64,000 nt of DNA, taken from NCBI GenBank assembly GCA_964430505.1, contig CAYSGH010000012.1, positions 1 through 64,000 of the forward strand, in the 5' to 3' direction. Source of the DNA: UBA6176 sp032119375 (GTDB lineage: Bacteria > Verrucomicrobiota > Verrucomicrobiia > Limisphaerales > UBA9464). Within the stretch, counting starts at the first letter, position 1. Every line of letters starts with the position of its first letter. The translations under genes and the position numbers were made by a program. The notes under the pieces were generated by a model. That model searched no databases. It was not told the DNA's origin and was given only the letters and a program-made list of their open reading frames with translations. Of the stretch, positions 16,001 to 27,000 are shown piece by piece.

Positions 16001-18652
16001 CTAGCCCCCGAGGAACAAGTCCATCTGGTTCGTTGGAGCCAGCGATTGCAGCCGACGGGGCGGGCGCGGGCGGGCGTCCGTCGTGGGCGCGGCCCCGACG
16101 TCCGGGCCTGCCATGGGTGCGGAGGCGCTCATCAACGCCTGGAGGTTGAGCTCGCTCTCCTCCAGCACGCGCAGGACCTCCTTGGCCCGCGCGATGACCG
16201 GCTTGGGCACGCCCGCGAGGCGCGCCACCTGGACGCCGTAGCTCTTGTCCGTCCCGCCCGGCAGCACCTTGTGCAGGAAGGCGACCTCGTCGTTTCGCTC
16301 GCGCACGGCGACATGGAAGTTGGCGACGCGGGGAAGGCGTGTGCCCGAGGGCGTCGGGGGCGTCCCGGCCTGCGGGTCCTGGCTCCAGCCCAGCTCCGTG
16401 AGCTCGTGGTAGTGCGTGGCGAACAACGTCTTGGCCCCCACCTGGTGGTGCAGGTGCTCGACGATGCTCCAGGCGAGGCTCAGGCCGTCGAAGGTGCTCG
16501 TGCCGCGCCCGATCTCGTCCAGGATCACCAGCGAGCGGCGCGTGGCATTGTTCAGGATGTTGGCCGCCTCGCTCATCTCCACCATGAACGTGCTCTGCCC
16601 CCGCGCGAGGTCGTCCGAGGCCCCAATCCGCGTGAAGATGCGGTCCAGCAGGTCCACCCGCGCGGCCGAGGCGGGCAGGAAGGCGCCGGTGTGGGCCATC
16701 AACGCCATCAAGGCCACCTGCCGGATGTAGGTGCTCTTGCCCGCCATGTTCGGCCCCGTGATCAACATCACCTGGCGCGTCGCCGGGTCGAGCTGCACGT
16801 CGTTGGGCACGAAGCGCCCCCCGCCCTGCGCAGACTCCAGCACCGGGTGACGCCCATCGCGCACGTCCAGGACGCCCTCGTCCCCCACCTCTGGACGGCA
16901 GTGGCCACGAAGCCGCGCGACCTCCGCGAAGGCCGCCAACACGTCGAGCTGCGCCGCGGCGTCCGCCGTGGCCTGGCATGGGGCGAGCCGTCCCAGCACC
17001 TCCTCGCGCAGGCGGAGGAACAAGTCGTGCTCGAGCCGCCCGGAACGTTCCTGCGCGCCCAGGATCTTCCCTTCCATCGACTTCAGCTCCGGCGTGATGA
17101 AGCGCTCGCCGTTCGCCACGGTCTGCTTGCGGATGTACTCGGGCGGGACCTTGGCCAGGTGCGCCTTGGTCACCTCGATGAAGTACCCGAAGACGGAGTT
17201 GAACCCGACCTTGAGGCTTGGGATGCCCGTCCGCGCGGCCTCCTCCTGCTGCATCTTGGCGATCCAGTCCTTGCCCCCGGACGCCAGGGCCCGCAGCTCG
17301 TCCAGCTCGGCGCTGAAGCCCTCCCGGATCATGCCGCCCTCCTTGATGGCCATCGGCGGCTCGTCCACCAGCGCGCGCCCCAGCAGCTCGGCCAGGTCGG
17401 GCAACGGCTCCAAGGCCGCCGCCAGCTCGCCCAGGAGGCCCGAACGCCCCGCCGCCACCTGCTCGACGACGGACCGCAGCCCCGGGACCTGCGCAAGCCC
17501 AACGCGCAGGGCGACGAGGTCCCGTGCGTTGCCGCCGCCAGCGGACAACCGCCCCAGCGTGCGCTCCAGGTCCCGCAGCTCGCGCAACGACTGGCGGAAC
17601 GCATCCAGCGTGCCCCCGGCGTCCAGCCACGCCTGCACCGCCCCTTGCCTTGCATGGATGCCTTCCACCGAGGCCAACGGCTGCGTCAGCCAGTCGCGCA
17701 GCCGCCGCGCCCCCATGGGCGTGACCGTCCGGTTCAGGGCGGCCATCAAGGTCGTGTCCCGTCCGGCGTCCGCCCGCAGCGGCTCGATGACTTCCAGGTT
17801 CCGCAGCGAGATGGAATCCAACACCAGGTAGTCCGATACCTCGTAGCAACGGATGCGGGTCAGATGGGCGACGTCCCGCCGGAGCTGGTTGACGAGGTAA
17901 TGAATCGCCGCCCCGGCCGCGCCGATGGCCGCCGCGCGGCCCCGCAGCCCAAACCCATCCAGCGAGCCCACCTTGAAGTGGCCTTGCAACGTGAACGGGG
18001 CCGTCTCCGGCCCGAAGGCCCAGTCCTCGTAGGGCGTGACGATGCGGCCGTCTGGCGCGCGGAACGAGGCGTCGGTCCCCCCTTGCGCGCCCTCGATCCC
18101 GAGGATCCGCACCAGGACGTCGTCGCCAGACGGCACCAGGACCTCGGCCGGGCGCAGCCGGTCCAGCTCCGCGCGCAGCGACTTCTCGTCTGCCAGCTCC
18201 GTGGCCCGGAAGTCGCCCGTCGTCAGGTCCACCACGGCCAGCCCAAACCGCGCCGCGTGACGCAGCACGCTGGCGAGGAAGTTGTTGCGGTCGGCGCTCA
18301 GCAGGCGGTCGTCGAAGTGCGTGCCCGGCGACAGGATTTGGGAGACGGCGCGCTGGACGAGCTTCCCGGGCTTGGGCTCCTCCATTTGGTCGCAGATGGC
18401 GACCTTGCGCCCGGCCTTGAGCAGGCGTCCGACGTAGGCGTTGGCGGCATGGTACGGGATGCCGCACATGGGGATCCCGTTGCGCCGGGTAAGGGCCACG
18501 TTGAGCAACCCGGCGGCCGCCTGCGCGTCCTCGAAGAACAGCTCGTAGAAGTCGCCCAGGCGAAACAACAGCAACGCGTCCTTGGGCAGCCCGGACTTGA
18601 TCTGCCGGTACTGCGCCATCATGGGCGTCAAGGTGGACTCGTTGCCTGCCAT
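16001..18652 (-). CDS. mutS: DNA mismatch repair protein MutS
   Basis: MutS recognises mispairs and starts mismatch repair. The 883-residue length is canonical. The N-terminal mismatch-binding loop contains GDFYELF. The lever/clamp region follows, then the ATPase with Walker A GPNMAGKSTYIRQ, Q-loop/Walker B LVILDEIGRGTSTFDG, and FATHYHEL. The C-terminus ends in QMDLFLGG, which fits the QxxLF beta-clamp-binding motif. Its start is 171 nt from the divergent glycosyltransferase gene. The PSD1 operon follows 174 nt downstream on the same strand with no clear terminator between them. Confidence 0.97.
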   Translation of the reverse strand: MAGNESTLTPMMAQYRQIKSGLPKDALLLFRLGDFYELFFEDAQAAAGLLNVALTRRNGIPMCGIPYHAANAYVGRLLKAGRKVAICDQMEEPKPGKLVQRAVSQILSPGTHFDDRLLSADRNNFLASVLRHAARFGLAVVDLTTGDFRATELADEKSLRAELDRLRPAEVLVPSGDDVLVRILGIEGAQGGTDASFRAPDGRIVTPYEDWAFGPETAPFTLQGHFKVGSLDGFGLRGRAAAIGAAGAAIHYLVNQLRRDVAHLTRIRCYEVSDYLVLDSISLRNLEVIEPLRADAGRDTTLMAALNRTVTPMGARRLRDWLTQPLASVEGIHARQGAVQAWLDAGGTLDAFRQSLRELRDLERTLGRLSAGGGNARDLVALRVGLAQVPGLRSVVEQVAAGRSGLLGELAAALEPLPDLAELLGRALVDEPPMAIKEGGMIREGFSAELDELRALASGGKDWIAKMQQEEAARTGIPSLKVGFNSVFGYFIEVTKAHLAKVPPEYIRKQTVANGERFITPELKSMEGKILGAQERSGRLEHDLFLRLREEVLGRLAPCQATADAAAQLDVLAAFAEVARLRGHCRPEVGDEGVLDVRDGRHPVLESAQGGGRFVPNDVQLDPATRQVMLITGPNMAGKSTYIRQVALMALMAHTGAFLPASAARVDLLDRIFTRIGASDDLARGQSTFMVEMSEAANILNNATRRSLVILDEIGRGTSTFDGLSLAWSIVEHLHHQVGAKTLFATHYHELTELGWSQDPQAGTPPTPSGTRLPRVANFHVAVRERNDEVAFLHKVLPGGTDKSYGVQVARLAGVPKPVIARAKEVLRVLEESELNLQALMSASAPMAGPDVGAAPTTDARPRPPRRLQSLAPTNQMDLFLGG

Positions 18653-18823
18653 CGCTGGGCCAGACTACGGGCATGGGCCGACGCCGAAAAGGATGCTTGC
18701 TGGGGAAGCCCCAGAAGGGCGCCGGGCAGTGCATCCTTGACGTTGTGGCGTCCTGCCTCGTCTCCTCGCCACGGCGTCGCTGGTCCCCCCGCCCGTCGGG
18801 CATCACCGTTGCCGTCTTCACGC

Positions 18824-19627
18824 ATGTCCAGGCTGCCCGTCAGCATCGCCGTCATTGCCAGCAACGAGGAGGACAACCTCCGCGCCTGCCTCGCCTCCGT
18901 GCGGGACTGGGCCTCCGAGATCGTCGTGGTCGTCAATGACTGCCGCGACGGCACCGTCGACGTCGCCCGTTCGTCTGGGGCCCTTGTCCAAGAGCGGCCC
19001 TGGGTGGATTACGCCACCCAAAAGAACCACGCGCTCGACGCCTGCACGCAGCCTTGGGTGCTGGCCATTGATGCCGACGAGGAGGTGTCCGCCTCCTTGA
19101 GGGCCGAGATCGAGGGGTTCATCGCCACCGCGTCCGGGGGGACATGGGGTGCCGAGGTTCCCCGTTGCACCCGCTTGCTGGGCCGCTGGATTCGCCACGG
19201 GGAATGGTATCCGGACCGCGTCTTGCGGCTGGTGCGGCGCGGCGCGGGGCGTTGGGGTGGCGATGCCTACCACACCGTCATCCAACCCATCCGGGGCGGC
19301 GGCCGCGTCGCGCGATTGAAGGGCGACCTGCTCCATCATGGCTATCCGGACACCCGCAGCTACGTCGCCCGGCTCAATCGGCAGGCCGACTACTTCGCGC
19401 GGCATCACCAGGGGTCCGGGCTCGCATCCGCCGCATGGATTGCCGCCGGTCGAGCGGCATGGCGGTTCGTTCGGAGCTACGTCGTGCGCCTGGGCTTCCT
19501 GGACGGGTTCCCCGGGTTGTTCGTGGCCGCGACGGCGGCCTATTCGTGCTTCATCCGCTACGCCCGCCTTTACGAGAACCTCCTCCCGTCGCGTCCCGCC
19601 GCGACCAAGCACGTCGGCGACACCTAG
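18824..19627 (+). CDS. Family 2 glycosyltransferase, LPS inner-core type
   Basis: This is a 267-residue GT2 enzyme. The N-terminus SIAVIASNEEDNLRACL is the nucleotide-sugar-binding strand. The DxD motif lies in WVLAIDADEEVS. The later WIRHGEWYPDRVLRLVRR and LLHHGYPDTRSYVARLN segments match the WaaE/KdtX-like group that adds glucose to LPS core. A C-terminal amphipathic/hydrophobic stretch (LGFLDGFPGLFVAATAAYSCF) suggests membrane association. Long in-frame reading upstream is antisense to mutS, so ATG 18824 is chosen. The FkbM methyltransferase follows after 49 nt, so both may act on surface glycans. Confidence 0.87.
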   Translation: MSRLPVSIAVIASNEEDNLRACLASVRDWASEIVVVVNDCRDGTVDVARSSGALVQERPWVDYATQKNHALDACTQPWVLAIDADEEVSASLRAEIEGFIATASGGTWGAEVPRCTRLLGRWIRHGEWYPDRVLRLVRRGAGRWGGDAYHTVIQPIRGGGRVARLKGDLLHHGYPDTRSYVARLNRQADYFARHHQGSGLASAAWIAAGRAAWRFVRSYVVRLGFLDGFPGLFVAATAAYSCFIRYARLYENLLPSRPAATKHVGDT

Positions 19628-19676
19628 CCTCGGCGCCCCACCATCCTTCACGAACGCCCGCCCCATCCCGAACGCC

Positions 19677-20492
19677 ATGTCCTTCCTGAAGCGCCTGTTT
19701 CGCAACGTCCGACTCCGCATCCGAAGCGGCCCCAACCAAGGCCTTTGGTGGAGCGCCACGAGCGGGTCGCGCTACCTGCGGGGCGACTTCGTCCGGGGCA
19801 AGGCCACGTGCCTGCAACGCCTCACCATGCCCGGCGAGGTCGTCTGGGACATCGGCTCGCACCGGGGCTTCACCGTGCTCGTCGAATCGCGGGTCGTCGG
19901 CCCGTCGGGCCGCGTGTTTGCCTTCGAGCCCAACCCGGAGAGCCGCGGCCTGCTGGAGCGGCATGTCCGATGGAACCGGCTTTCCAACGTCACCGTCTTC
20001 CCATGGGCCATGGGCCGGGCGGAGGGCCAGATGACCTTCGGATGGGAACGCAAGAACCCGGACGCCGCCATGTTGCCGGCGTTGGAGCGGCGGTCGTCGT
20101 CGTTGGCCTGCCACCTGGGCGGCGAAGGCCACGTGGTTCGTGTGCGGCACGTGGACGGCATCATTGCCGACGGCACGGCCCCGGCGCCCACGCTGATGAA
20201 GATCGACGTGGAAGGGGCGGAGCTGGACGTGTTGGAGGGCGCCGTCGGGTTGCTGGCACGCGAGCCGCGCCTCGCCATCGTCCTGGCCACGCACAACCCG
20301 ACGATTCACGACGCTTGCTGCGAGCGGTTGCGACGCGAGGGGATGGAGGTGGTGGAGGCGGAGAACGTGGCGACGGGCCGACGCGAGGGATGGGGTGCGG
20401 TGGGCGACGCTGACGTGCTGGCGTTCAAGACGGCCCGGCAGGTTCCCCAGGGGCTGAAGTCCGCCTTCGCCGCGATTGACCTGCACGGCTGA
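19677..20492 (+). CDS. FkbM family methyltransferase
   Basis: This 271-residue SAM-dependent methyltransferase is of the FkbM type, commonly O-methylating sugars or polyketides. Key motifs are VVWDIGSHRGFTVL (motif I), VFAFEPNPESRGLLERH, and MKIDVEGAELDVLEGA, the family hallmark. The N-terminus is basic with no signal peptide. It lies 49 nt downstream of the GT2 gene on the same strand, consistent with modification of an LPS or capsular glycan. The last 25 residues (KTARQVPQG onward) are variable in the family. It is followed by a 558-nt intergenic region. Confidence 0.88.
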   Translation: MSFLKRLFRNVRLRIRSGPNQGLWWSATSGSRYLRGDFVRGKATCLQRLTMPGEVVWDIGSHRGFTVLVESRVVGPSGRVFAFEPNPESRGLLERHVRWNRLSNVTVFPWAMGRAEGQMTFGWERKNPDAAMLPALERRSSSLACHLGGEGHVVRVRHVDGIIADGTAPAPTLMKIDVEGAELDVLEGAVGLLAREPRLAIVLATHNPTIHDACCERLRREGMEVVEAENVATGRREGWGAVGDADVLAFKTARQVPQGLKSAFAAIDLHG

Positions 20493-21050
20493 GGCGGGCC
20501 TTGGGGCCTCACGCAACGTCGCGGCGCAGGGCCCGCAGCCCTCGTCCGACCTCTTCGGCAGGGCGTCCAGCCAAGCCATGGCAGTTTCAAATCCATCGGG
20601 GCCTTCTTGCTGTCTCGAAGGGTGTCCGCAAATCCCTCCCTCCCAACGGAATCACCCGGGCAACCAGGTGAATTCATGCCCTCTTTTGCCCATGGGCCGA
20701 CGGCTGGAGAGGGATTGGAGGAGAGGCAAGAATAGTGAACCTAGAAACGGCAGTGGGTCCGTCTGTAGGCCGCGTGCCCTCACGCGGCGGCGGCGATGCC
20801 TCGTGCCCGGTGCGCCGGGTCAGGGGACCCGGCCTACAGCCGAACCGGGCCTACCTCGACCTCACCCGCAGGGTGAGCCCCTGGGTTCCTGTCCATGAGC
20901 CCATCCGACCCGATGGGAAGGGCGTTTACTCGTTTTGGCACCCTCATTGACTGCCGATTTCAGGGTGAAAGGAAGAATTGACAATTTCAGTTGAGAGATT
21001 CGCGATGGGTTTACTGAAAGGGAAGGTCGTTCTTCGTCGGCGCCTTAGGG
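20493..21050 (+). other. Intergenic region upstream of the giant gene
   Basis: No gene is seen here. It contains a REPIN-like element (20765-20837), a further perfect hairpin CTCACCC-GCA-GGGTGAG (20861-20877), and an AT-richer pocket from about 20940. That pocket has two ATTGAC...ATTTCAG direct repeats (20946-20963 and 20977-20990) and a TTGACA box at 20978-20983. The promoter for the giant gene most likely lies in this pocket, although no good -10 box follows at the ideal distance. Confidence 0.6.
20765..20837. repeat. REPIN-like paired inverted REP element
   Basis: Two hairpins in inverted orientation are flanked by GTAG (20765) and CTAC (20837). The first is GCCGCGTG-CCCT-CACGCGGC (20769-20788) and the second is GCCGGGTC-AGGG-GACCCGGC (20814-20833). 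One arm compared with the reverse complement of the other differs at four positions, and these are paired changes that keep each 8-bp stem perfect. This is the architecture of REP doublets mobilised by RAYT transposases. No RAYT gene is in the window. Confidence 0.7.
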
Positions 21051-24000
21051 ATGCCGTGGCTGCCCAACTGGGCTGCGTGGGCGACGGATGCGGCGAGGGC
21101 GCGCTTGGGGTTTGGGTTGGAATCCCCGGGTTCAGCGAGCGTGAACAGGCAACGAACAACGTGGCGGGGCTTGGAGCTGCTGGAGGAGCGAACGCTTCTC
21201 TCGAGCGAAGGCTTGTTGCCGGATGCGTTCGGGGCCGACGCGGACGTCGGAATCGTGCAGGAAGGTTTGGTTGAAACAGCGGAATGGTTGGGGATGAGGC
21301 CGCGCGAGGCGGCCTCGGTCGTTTTGGAGGGTCCCGGCGAGGCCGATGCGGAGGGCGGACTGTTCGGGGGAGCCGTGGCGTGGGGGGCTGGGGAGCGATC
21401 CGGCGAGGAGGAAGAGCGTCGGCGCGGTCACGCAGCGGTGGCGGGAGCCGGCGACGCGGGAGGCGAGGAGCAGCAGGACGTGGCATCCTTGGCCGGGGAC
21501 CTTCGGGTGGATGGCTCGCTGGAACCAGCGGGCGGGGTCTTGGACTTGAAGCCGGGCGATGTCCTGCACGGGACGGGAACCGTCCAGGGGGACGTGACCG
21601 GCGAGGGGACGATTCGGCCGGGCAACTCGCCGGGGCGGACGACGTTCACGGGCAACTTTACGCCGGGCGAAGGCGCGGTGACGGAGATTGAGATTTGGGG
21701 GCTCGGCCAAGGCGTCTCGACGGGGTACGACTGGCTGGAGGTGACGGGTGCGGCCTCGCCCAACGGCACGTTGAAGATCCTGTTCCAGCCCCAGGGCGGG
21801 TACGTGCCGGCCTTGGGCCAGACCTTTGACGTGATGACGTGGGGCAGTCGCCCGGCCGGGCAGGTCTTCGACAACTGGCTGGGAACGGCATCCATCCCGG
21901 GGCAACCCGGTTGGGCGCTGCGGCCGGAGTATTTGGCGGACCGGCTTCGGCTGACGCTGGTGCAGACGCCCACCTTGGCGGCCGGCGTGGACACGGTCCT
22001 GCTCAATGGCCTCCAGCAGTTGGGCAGCGTCGCCAACTTCCTGGACTCCGCCGGTGAGTTTGCACAGGCGGTGCCCTTCATTGGATCGAACCTAGGGAGC
22101 TTGGCGGACCAGGGTACGGCCCTCATCAACGGCGTCCGCGCACGGATTCAGTCCGTCTTGAACAGCTTGCCCCGGGCAGGACAGGTCGTCTCGGCCATCG
22201 AAGGTTGGAACAACACGACGTTCGGGGGCTTTCTCTTTCAGGTGAACGGGGTCCTTGCGACCTACGGGACCACCAGCGCCGATCCTGTCTCGTGGGACGT
22301 GAACGTGTCGTTGAAGCCCACGGCGGCGACGACTGCGGCATTGCAGGACGTGGCGGGCGGCGTGTTTGGGGCGGTGTTCTCCGGGGCGGCGCCCTTGGTC
22401 ACCGTTCAGGCGGAGGCGGTCCTGGATTTCAGCTTTGGGAATGACGGCGGGTTTTTCGTGGGGATTGACCAGCTCGGTGCCCGCGCGTCCGTCAACGCCA
22501 CCAACCTGACGGGATTCCAGTTCGACCTCGGCCTCCCCGGGGGACTGGCTGGTTTTGGCGTCAGCAATGGGAGCGTCCTCGTCTCGGCGGCCGTGTCGGC
22601 CGTGCCGGATGCGGGCATCCTGACGGGAGGTCGCCTCACCTCGGCCACGCTGACGTCCCTCGCCAATGGGAGCATCCCGGTCGGAAATGCCTTCAATCTC
22701 CAGGACTCGGGGACCTTGGAGGCGGTGTTCCCGTTTGGGTACCAGGCGATCGACTTCCTTGGGTTCAACCTGGCGGGCCAGTATGTGCTTCGCGTCGCCA
22801 CCAACGACCTGCTGGGAGGCTCCCTGCCATCGGTGAGCCTGGGGGTGAACAGCACCATGACCCTGTCCGGGCAAACGTTGTCGGGCAGCTTCACCTTCAA
22901 GAACACCGGGACGGAGACCATCCTCCAGGCCAGCAACATCACCTTCAACCTCGGGGCGGGTCCGGACCGCGTGCTGAGCGTCCAGAACGGCTCCGGAAAC
23001 TTTGTCCTCCTGGGCTCGGGCGTGGCGGGGACGTTGGCGCTGGACTTCAACCTGGGGCCCGCCCTCCCGGGGCTGACCTTGTCCCTGACAGGTCTCCGCC
23101 TGGCCGTGAACACCACGGGCGGCGCGGTCGCCTCGATCAACGGCGTGGCGGTCAACCTTCCGGCCGGCCCTTACTTCCGCGTCTCCGGCAATGGGTCGGT
23201 GGGCCTGTCCAACCCGGCCGCCAGCCTCGTGGGCGACTTCGTCTTTGAGCCGCGGGACGCCGACAACAACACGGGCAACGGGTATGAGGAGGTGGCGGTG
23301 GGGGTGGCGAACATGGCGTTCGCGTTCTCGGAAGGCGCGCAGAAGGTCGTGGACGTCACGCAAGGGGCGGGCGTGTTGGTGTTCCGGACCGGCGGCGTGA
23401 CGGGTCAACTGAGCGTCCAAGCGAGCGTGGCCGTCCCGGGCTTCAGCCTTTCGGGCCGTCATTCGGTCGCCCTGAACACCGCCTCCACGGCGTACAACGC
23501 CACGGTCAACGTCAATGGGACGTCCCTCGCGGTGAACCTTGGGGCCGGACCCTACCTGCGGGTGGCTTCCACCGGGACGACCCCGGCGACGACGGCCATG
23601 TTGCAGGTCCAAGGAACGATCTTCCGCGGCAACTTCGAGTTTGAGCGCAAGACGACCGCCTCGTCCCAGACCGTCGTCACCGTCGCCGCGACGGCCGTGT
23701 CCGTGGAACTCGGCCCCAATGGCGGCAGCCTGGTGCGCGTGACGGACGGGAGTGGCCTGTTCCTGCTGACCACGGCGGGCCTGGCCGGGGACGCCAGTGC
23801 GACCGTCAGCGTGGTCGTGCCCGGCGTGACGACCTCCTCGGGGACGTTTCGCCTTCGGGTGAACACCCGGCCGACGCCGGTGAATGAGTCCGTCACCGTC
23901 AACGGCAGCCCCGTCACGGTGAACGTCCCGTCGGGTCCCTATGTCCGGGTGGACGCCACCGCCTTGTCCCTGTCCTTCCTGGGCATTGACGTATCCGGGA

Positions 24001-27000
24001 ACTTTTCCTTTGAACAGCGAACCAGCGCCGCTGGCCAGAGCCTCGTGACCGTCGAGGCCTCCAACGTGGCCTTTGACTTCGGCAACGGCATGGTCTCCGG
24101 CACCAACGGTTCCGCATTCCTGGTCTTCTCGCCCGGTGGCGTGGCGGGCTCTGGATCGCTGACGTTGGCCGTGCAAGCCTTCGGGAATGGCTTCAGCCGC
24201 ACGTTCGACTGGAGCTTCAACACCCTTGCGGCATCGGCGAGCCACCAGTTCAACATCGGCACGGCCCTGCGCGAGCTGAACCTTCCCGGCGGCCCCTACT
24301 TCCGGCTCGACTCCGGCCCGACGCCCGTGGGCTTTGACGTGTCGGTCGGCCCGTTGACGGTCGCCATGTCGGGACGCGTGGTCCTGACGTTGGTGGACCC
24401 GCGCAACCCGGCCATCGCGTTGTCCCGGCACCTCGCGGGTGGCGTCAACGGCTCCAGCCATGCCACGGCGACGCTCGACCCGTTCGGCCCGGCCAACGCC
24501 GTTCGCCTCGCCACGACCGACCTCGCCACCGCCGCGACCTACAACGACGCGATCTTCCGGTTCGTCGAGGACGCGGCCATCACCGGGGCCGCCGCCAACG
24601 TGGATTGGGACGCCACGGGCAAGGTGTTGACCGTGCGGGTGAACGCCCAGCAAACCACGGCCGCAACGATTGTTTCGGCGGTCAATGCGGCGGGGACGCC
24701 CTTCGCTGCATCGCTGGCCACCCCGGACAACGGGTCGCCGGGCAATGATGGCACGGGGACGGCGACGTGGTTTGTTGCGACGGTGGGGGTGTCCGGTCTC
24801 AACGCCAGCCTCGCCGCAGGCCCCATGACTTTGGCGGTCTCCAACGGGACCGGGGCGTTCGTGATCAACGACGCGGGCATGGCCGGCAACGTCAGCGTGG
24901 GAAGCGCGACGCTCACCGTGCCCGGGCTTCCGTCCGGCAACGCCATCAGCCTTTCCACCCGCAGCTTGGCCGTCCGGTTCAATGCCACCGGAACGGACGT
25001 GGGCAACCCGGACGCCATCCTGGTGCGGGTGAACGGGAACCCGGCTGACGACGTCCCGGTCCAGTTCAAGGGCGCCTACTACCGCCAGTACTTCTCCATC
25101 TCCGGCGGCGCAGACCTTTCCATCCTGGGCGACCTGGTGACGTTGGGCGGGGATTTTGTGTTCGAGAAGGCCCAGGTGGACTTGGATGGGAACCCGGGCG
25201 CGGAGGATGTCTTCAAGGTGGGGGTTTCCAACCTCGCGTTCGGGTTGAAGGCAGGGAACCTAGAAGTCCTTTCGTTCACGAATGGCACGGGGGGCCTCGT
25301 GATCACGCCAGCGGGCGTCGCCGGGAGCGTGGACATGCAGTTTGGGACCGGCCTCCTTTCGTTGGGCGGCACGGTGCGCCTGGACGTCAACACCACGGGG
25401 GCCGCCGTGTCGGGCGTGACGGTCCCGCTCCCCGTGGGCGACCGAACGTTGAACCTGCCTGCGGGAACGTCGCTTGCCGTCGTGGTCACCAACGCCCGGA
25501 TCCACCTCGGGTCGGCATCCTTCCCATTCCCGTCGCTCAAGATCTCCGTCAGCGGCAACACGGTGGTGGTGCAGTCGGCGGACGGCGCGACGACCTACGT
25601 AACGATCAACTCGTCCGGGAACATCACGACGGGGTTGTCATTCTCGGACTTCGCCGCGCCCGGGCCCTTTGAGTTCGTGAGCATGCTGCGGCAGGCCATG
25701 GTGTGGATGGAGGCCTTCAGCGGCAGCGACCTGTTTGCGGCGGAGATTCCATTCACGGGTGGGAAGACGCTCGGGGATGCCTTCGCGTGGTCGCAGCTCT
25801 TCGTGGACAAGGTGTACGCCAAGATGGCCACGATGGAGCTGCAATCGCGGTCGTTGGCGCTGGAGACGGTGGATCCCGCGACGGGCAACCCGCAGGCGCG
25901 CAGCGGCTCGTTTGCCAGCGCTTCCTTCAAGCTTCAGTTGGGCTCGGATGCCCCGGTCACGGTCACGTTGGGGTCCACGACCTATAGCAACGCGGACAAC
26001 AACCTCGACGAGCTCATTACGGCCTTCACCGCCGCGTTGAATGCGAGCGCGCTTGCGGGGAAGGTCGTGGCGCGCATCCACAAGATTCGGGACCAGGTGC
26101 CGGGCGACCCCGACTACGCCACCCGGCTCCGGGATGACGTCCTCGTCCTGGCGTTGTCGGACGAGGCGTTGGCCGCCGGCACGACGTTGGTGATGACCGA
26201 GGCCGACGCCGCCATCGAGGCGATGGGCTTCGCGGACAACCAGCAGGCCGTCCTCACCCATCGCTACGACACCCGCAACTTCTTCATCGAGCTCGGGCGC
26301 CTCCTGTCGCCCACGGGCACCCCGGGGACTTATGACCCGGCGCGGCGCGTGTATACGTTTGACGTCCGGCTCTCCAAGACCTTCTCCAACGAGGACTTGT
26401 TCGGCGGCCCCACGCTCCCGTTCAACTGGAACCTCGACCTCGGCCCGCTCGCGGACGCCCAGCTCTCGGGCGCCGTCGGCATCGAGGCGACGGTCGGGTT
26501 GAACTTCAAGCTCGGATTCGACCTCCGCGCCGCCGAGGTGCCTCGCATCCTGTCCACCACGACGGTCCCCGTGCCCGCCAATGGCCGCATCAGCCGCGAC
26601 GCGAGCTTCCGCCTCTATATCAACGACTCGGTGACGCCCATCCACGTCACACTCGACCGCGCCCGGACCCTCGACAACAACTCCGTCGAGAACCTCGCGC
26701 AGGACCTGAACGACGTCCTGGCGACCATCGACTACACCGGTCCTCTCGTGACCGGGACGGTGAAGCTCAACCAACTGGTGATCTTCCAGAAGGCCGGCAC
26801 CGGGCTCGCCCTCTCCGCCCTCCATGAGCTGGATGCCGACGCGAATGGCACGCCTGACGTTGGCAGGGACCTGAATGGCGACGGCAACACGGACAGTTGG
26901 CTGGATGTGATCAACGGGTTGGTGGTCACCACGGGGATGACCGACACCTTTGCGACCGAGCTCGGGTTCGCGAACGAGACCCTCCAGATCTCTCCAGGCG

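Noticed and set aside
15729..18821. A >1000-codon open frame on the minus strand overlapping mutS
   Set aside because: It lies in another frame over the clear mutS coding frame, is Arg/Gly/Ala-rich with no domains, and is an artefact of high GC.
22092..24653. An 853-codon antisense frame inside the giant gene
   Set aside because: It has low-complexity His/Arg/Gly-rich composition with no motifs, while the plus strand encodes conserved repeat modules.
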